Positions 60,607 through 64,000 of a stretch of 64,000 nt of DNA are shown here, in pieces. Origin of the DNA: JADGRF01 sp035274465 (lineage in GTDB: Bacteria > Myxococcota_A > Polyangia > Polyangiales > JAFGIB01); NCBI GenBank assembly GCA_035274465.1, contig DATEOF010000174.1, positions 1-64,000 on the forward strand. The letters are read 5' to 3'. How positions within the stretch are numbered: position 1 is the stretch's first letter; every line of letters starts with the position of its first letter. The position numbers and the translations under genes are program-made. The notes under the pieces were generated by a model. The model saw nothing but the letters and a program-made list of their open reading frames with translations. It was not told where the DNA came from and did no database searches.

Positions 60607-61110
60607 GTGCGCTACACGATCAAGCACACCATCGAGACGGACGTCGATACGTTCTGGAAGCTGTTCTTCGACGCTGAGTTCAACCGCTCAATGTTCGTGG
60701 ACGGCTTGCACTTCACCGTCTACCAGGTGCTCGAAGACGTTCGCGAGCCCAACGGTGCGGCGCGCAAGCGTGTCGAGTGTTCGCCGAAGATCGACCTGCC
60801 GGCAGCGGCGCGAAAGATCTTCGGCGACAGCGTCGGCTACACGGAGATCGGTCGCTACGACCCCGCGCAGCGCAAGTACTTCGCCGAGGTCGTGCCCAAG
60901 GTGGCGGCCGACAAGCTCAAGACGACCAGCGAGATCTGGGCCGAGCCTCGGGGCGACAAGCGCTGCGAGCGGCTGGTGATGGTCGATACGACGGTGAAGA
61001 TCTTCGGCCTGGGCGGGCTGCTCGAAGGCTTCATCGAACAGCAGACCCGCGAGCAATACGCCAAGGCGGCCGAGTTCACGAACCGCTGGATCCGCGAAAA
61101 AGGCCTGTAG
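60607..61110 (+). CDS. DUF2505 family protein (START/polyketide cyclase-like fold)
   Basis: A 167-residue cytoplasmic protein starting with GTG, with AAGGAG five bases upstream. It fits DUF2505, a relative of START/polyketide cyclase-like folds: KHTIETDVDTFWKLFFDAEFNRSMF at the start, a central beta-rich region (SVGYTEIGRYDPAQRKYFAEVVP) and a C-terminal helix (FIEQQTREQYAKAAEFTNRWI). Such proteins probably bind small hydrophobic ligands; the function is not known. It is three bases upstream of gshB, on the same strand. Confidence 0.75.
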   Translation: MRYTIKHTIETDVDTFWKLFFDAEFNRSMFVDGLHFTVYQVLEDVREPNGAARKRVECSPKIDLPAAARKIFGDSVGYTEIGRYDPAQRKYFAEVVPKVAADKLKTTSEIWAEPRGDKRCERLVMVDTTVKIFGLGGLLEGFIEQQTREQYAKAAEFTNRWIREKGL

Positions 61111-61113
61111 TCG

Positions 61114-62070
61114 ATGCGCTTCGTGGTGATCATGGACCCGGTGTCGACTGTCCTACCGGAGGCCGACACCACGTTTGCGTTGATGGAAGAAGCGCAGAAG
61201 CGCGGCCATCGCATCGACCACTGTCTGAACACGGATCTGATCCTGGACGGTGGCAAGCTGCAGGCGCGCGCGGCGCAGGCGACGCTGGCGCGCGACGCGG
61301 CGGCGCCCATGCGGCTGTCAGCGGCCGAGCTGGTGAGCTTGCACGATGTCGACGCGGTGTTCGTGCGCACGGACCCGCCGTTCGACCTCAACTACCTGTG
61401 GACCACGCAGCTGCTCGAGACGCTGCGCGGCCAGACGCTGGTGCTGAACGATCCGCGTGGGCTGCAGCGCGCGAACGAGAAGCTCTACACCACGTACTTC
61501 CCGGAGCTCATGCCCGAGACGCTGGTCACGAGCTGGAAGGACCTGATCAAGGCCTTCATCACGCGCGTGGGCGGACACGCCGTGATCAAGCCGCTGGACG
61601 GCCGCGGTGGCGAAGGCGTGCTGGTGCTGCGCGAAGGCGATCCGAACATCAACGCCATCATCGAGGCCACGACCAAGAACGGTCAGCGCGCGGCGATGGT
61701 CCAGGTGTTCCTGCCCGAGGTCAAAGTCGGCGACAAGCGCATCCTGCTGCTGGACGGAGAGTTCCTGGGCGCGGTGCTGCGCGTCCCGGCGAGCGACGAG
61801 ATTCGCTCCAACCTGCGGGTCGGCGGGCGCGGGGTCGCGGCCAGCCTGGATGCACAGGACCGCGCGATCATCGAACGTCTGGGCCCCAAGCTGCGCGAGG
61901 ACGGCCTGCACCTCGTCGGCATCGACGTCATCGGCGGCAAGCTCACCGAGGTCAACGTCACCAGCCCGACCGGCATCCAGTCGATGACCCGCCTGGACGG
62001 CAAGAACTACAGCGCGCAGGTGATCGACTGGGTCGAGCGCCGGGCGGCCGCGGTGAAGGCCGGGCGCTAG
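61114..62070 (+). CDS. gshB: Glutathione synthase
   Basis: A 318-residue ATP-grasp enzyme that joins glycine to gamma-glutamylcysteine, the second step of glutathione synthesis. Typical segments are the N-terminal VIMDPVSTVLPEADTTFALMEEA, DPPFDLNYLWTTQLLE, the PLDGRGGEGVLVL loop, the SNLRVGGRG region and the C-terminal GIDVIGGKLTEVNVTSPTGI. Length matches the family. gshA is not in the window. It starts three bases after DUF2505. Confidence 0.96.
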   Translation: MRFVVIMDPVSTVLPEADTTFALMEEAQKRGHRIDHCLNTDLILDGGKLQARAAQATLARDAAAPMRLSAAELVSLHDVDAVFVRTDPPFDLNYLWTTQLLETLRGQTLVLNDPRGLQRANEKLYTTYFPELMPETLVTSWKDLIKAFITRVGGHAVIKPLDGRGGEGVLVLREGDPNINAIIEATTKNGQRAAMVQVFLPEVKVGDKRILLLDGEFLGAVLRVPASDEIRSNLRVGGRGVAASLDAQDRAIIERLGPKLREDGLHLVGIDVIGGKLTEVNVTSPTGIQSMTRLDGKNYSAQVIDWVERRAAAVKAGR

Positions 62071-62083
62071 CTCGGGCTCAGCT

Positions 62084-62740
62084 CTAAAGCCAGCGCAGGG
62101 CGTCGGCCTGTCCCTTCGAGCGCGCCAGATCCGCAGGGGTCGCGCCTTTCTCGTCTCGAATGCTCGGTTCCGCGCCGTACTCCAGGAGCAGCTCGATCAG
62201 CGGGATGTTGCCGTTCAGCGCGGCCTCGTGCAGCGCGACGAAGCCGCCCTGTTGTTGCGCATTGGGATCGGCACCCGCTTCGAGCAAGATGCGCGCGAGC
62301 TCGACGGCCTTGGTTTGATCCGAGTGAGCCGCCGCGCTGTGTAGCGGGCAGACGCGCATGGCATTGCGAGACGGGGCGTTGACCGCGCCGCCTCGGCGGA
62401 GCAGCTCGCGCAACAGGTTCGAGTGCCCGAAGAACGCGCTGAACCCGACCGGGCTGAAGCCGTCGGGCGAGAGCGAGTTCACGCGGCCGGGCTCGTCCGA
62501 AACCAGCCGCACCACGCGTGCCAGGTCCCCGACGCATGCGGCCTCGAAGATATCCAGATCCTTGCGCGCGGCCGTCAAGGCGGCGACCAGCTCCGTCCGC
62601 CGCCGATACACGGCCAGGCACAACACCGACACTCCCTGAGCATCGCGCGCACGTGACAGCTCGGGATCGCGCTGCACCTCGGCGCAGGCCACGTGCACGT
62701 CGCCTTGCGTCGCGAGCCGGATGAATTCAGCGGCTTCCAT
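62084..62740 (-). CDS. Ankyrin repeat protein
   Basis: A 218-residue protein of six or so ankyrin repeats, with a strong ribosome site (GGGGAGG six bases before the ATG). Repeats are clear from about residue 75: DGFSPVGFSAFFGHSNLLRELLRRGGAVN, PLHSAAAHSDQTKAVELARILLEAGADPNA, GFVALHEAALNGNIPLIELLLEYGAEPS and KGATPADLARSKGQADAL; the earlier ones are degenerate. It has no signal or membrane segment and probably mediates protein-protein contact. It is divergent from asd with 26 bases between starts, so their promoters overlap. Confidence 0.85.
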   Translation of the reverse strand: MEAAEFIRLATQGDVHVACAEVQRDPELSRARDAQGVSVLCLAVYRRRTELVAALTAARKDLDIFEAACVGDLARVVRLVSDEPGRVNSLSPDGFSPVGFSAFFGHSNLLRELLRRGGAVNAPSRNAMRVCPLHSAAAHSDQTKAVELARILLEAGADPNAQQQGGFVALHEAALNGNIPLIELLLEYGAEPSIRDEKGATPADLARSKGQADALRWL

Positions 62741-62766
62741 CGGAGACCTCCCCTAAAGTAAGTCAC

Positions 62767-63822
62767 ATGGCAGCAAATTCGTCGCGTACCTCACTGCACG
62801 TTGGCATCGTTGGAGCCACCGGCATGGTCGGAGACCTCATGCGTTCGATCCTCATCGAGCGCAAGTTTCCGGTCGAATCCATTCGGTTCTTTGCCACGGC
62901 CCGTTCGGCCGGCAAGCAGATCGAGTGGAAGGGCAAGGAGATCGCGGTCGAGGACGCTGCCAAGGCCGACTTCAAGGGGCTCGACATCGTGTTCTTCTCG
63001 GCCGGTGCCGGGACGTCCCGCGAGCTGGCGCCGGTGGTGGCCGCCGCTGGCGCGGTGGTGATCGACAACTCTTCCGCCTGGCGCATGGATCCCTCTGTCC
63101 CGCTGGTCGTCTCCGAGGTCAATCCGCGGGCGCTCGCGATGCTGCCGAAGGGCATCGTGGCCAACCCGAACTGCACCACGATGGCCGCCATGCCGGTGCT
63201 CAAGCCGCTGCACGAGCTAGCGGGCTTACGGCGCCTGGTAGTCAGCACCTACCAGGCAGTCTCGGGCGGAGGCGTCGCGGGGGTCAGCGAGCTGCAAGAG
63301 CAGCTGGAGGCGGCTACTGGCAAGTCCGAAGCGCTGGTGCACGACGGCGGTGCCTGCGCGTTTCCGGCGCCGAAGAAGTGGGCGGTGCCGATCGCGTTCA
63401 ACGCGGTGCCGCTCAACTACAAGATCGTCGAGGACGGCTACACCGAAGAGGAGATCAAGCTGCGCGACGAGACGCGGAAGATCCTCGAGATCCCCAAGCT
63501 CCTCGTGTCGAGCACCTGCGTGCGGGTGCCGGTGTTCACCTCACATTCACTCTCGATCAACGCCGAGTTCGAACGCCCGATCTCCGTCGGTGCCGCGCTT
63601 GCGCTGTTGCACGAGGCGCAAGGCGTGGTGGTGGAGGACGTACCGAATCCGCTCGGAGCCACCGGACGCGACGAGGTGTTCGTGGGGCGCGTGCGGCGCG
63701 ACCCGACGGTCGAACACGGCCTGGCGTTGTTCGTGACAGGCGACAACCTACGCAAGGGCGCAGCGCTGAACGCGGTGCAGATCGCAGAGGTCTTGCTGCC
63801 GCAACGGCTCGCACGGGCTTGA
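62767..63822 (+). CDS. asd: Aspartate-semialdehyde dehydrogenase
   Basis: A 351-residue NADPH-dependent enzyme of the aspartate pathway (lysine/diaminopimelate, threonine, methionine). The nucleotide-binding GIVGATGMVG is at 13-22, the catalytic Cys136 lies in NPNCTTMAAM, and a catalytic His occurs in the PVFTSHSLSIN segment (about 259). The length and motif spacing are as usual. It starts 26 bases from the divergent ankyrin gene. Confidence 0.97.
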   Translation: MAANSSRTSLHVGIVGATGMVGDLMRSILIERKFPVESIRFFATARSAGKQIEWKGKEIAVEDAAKADFKGLDIVFFSAGAGTSRELAPVVAAAGAVVIDNSSAWRMDPSVPLVVSEVNPRALAMLPKGIVANPNCTTMAAMPVLKPLHELAGLRRLVVSTYQAVSGGGVAGVSELQEQLEAATGKSEALVHDGGACAFPAPKKWAVPIAFNAVPLNYKIVEDGYTEEEIKLRDETRKILEIPKLLVSSTCVRVPVFTSHSLSINAEFERPISVGAALALLHEAQGVVVEDVPNPLGATGRDEVFVGRVRRDPTVEHGLALFVTGDNLRKGAALNAVQIAEVLLPQRLARA

Positions 63823-63943
63823 GCGCGAGCACGTTCCGCGTCGCCGCCTACGGCTGCGTGCCGCTCACAGCTGCCACACGGTGGCGCTGTTGCTCTCGAG
63901 TCCCAGGCTTGCGCGATCGCGTTTTCTACGCGATTTTGCGCAC

Positions 63944-64000
63944 TTACTGAACGCAGCTGTTGGCATCGGGGTTGCACATGACACGGAAGACAGTTCCCTG
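63944..64000 (-). CDS. C-terminal end of a further protein, cut by window edge
   Basis: On the minus strand an open frame of 18 codons enters from beyond the window and ends at a TAA (63944-63946). The visible tail (GTVFRVMCNPDANSCVQ) has two cysteines six residues apart, like many Cys-rich exported proteins in this window. Too short to identify. The 121 bases between asd and this stop hold no gene I can see. Confidence 0.35.
   Translation of the reverse strand, partial: QGTVFRVMCNPDANSCVQ

Overview
The window is GC-rich, gene-dense bacterial chromosome that looks like Myxococcota, probably the Polyangia side. The signs are: many lipoproteins with Gly/Ser/Ala-rich linkers after the lipobox cysteine, Cys-rich secreted proteins, MYXO-CTERM-like and CFI-box-like C-termini, a DUF2330 protein, an Asp-rich thrombospondin-type-3 (TSP3) surface protein joined to an OmpA protein, a DUF4266/DUF3570 pair, a eukaryote-like Ser/Thr kinase and an eukaryote-like (type 2) IleRS. 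No taxonomic marker such as rRNA is present, so this is inference. I saw no rRNA, tRNA, CRISPR array, transposase or integrase.

Layout. 1-6.9 kb: a cut-off lipoprotein, a copper monooxygenase-like lipoprotein with a haem-binding motif, a small membrane protein, an esterase-fold protein that has lost its catalytic residues, a Nitr_red_assoc-like protein, a DUF2817 zinc peptidase, a Ser/Thr kinase and a DUF3105 lipoprotein. 6.9-11.1 kb: an SDR oxidoreductase followed by a full pqqABCDE cluster, including a short atypical pqqA. 11.2-19 kb: a DUF2330 surface protein, a lipoprotein, PEP carboxylase, a HIT protein, a double-hotdog protein, a small anchored protein and a carboxylesterase; the last two are separated by a palindromic element with 35-bp arms. 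19-32 kb: a three-repeat Cys-rich lipoprotein, a GT39-like membrane glycosyltransferase, an RluA pseudouridine synthase, a VWA lipoprotein, a large metalloprotease/propeller/beta-barrel protein, ArfB, the DUF3570/DUF4266 pair and a CFI-box protein. 32-40 kb: uvrB with a clear terminator, then the 1871-residue TSP3/OmpA protein.

40-50 kb: a protein with repeated KSAFVR motifs, two lipoproteins, a 996-residue lipoprotein combining lamin-tail domains with a PEP-synthase-like ATP-grasp and phosphohistidine domain, a decayed CheB-CheR-PAS gene, a hybrid histidine kinase, and a tandem YCII protein facing an ECF sigma factor that is translationally coupled to a cytochrome c lipoprotein. 50-64 kb: ileS, a DppBC-like permease pair without ATPase or binding protein, a Cys-rich lipoprotein, a Slt70-like lytic transglycosylase, a lipoprotein, a PP2C phosphatase, a DUF2505 protein, gshB, an ankyrin protein, asd, and the tail of a further gene.

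Functionally it mixes core metabolism and information genes (ppc, asd, gshB, ileS, uvrB, PQQ synthesis) with a large load of exported proteins. The least explained items are the exported ATP-grasp/lamin-tail lipoprotein, the continuous MYXO-CTERM/OmpA fusion, the protease-to-barrel protein, the inactive esterase fold, the atypical PqqA and four long intergenic dyads. Start sites were moved inward where a signal peptide or Shine-Dalgarno sequence made this clear.
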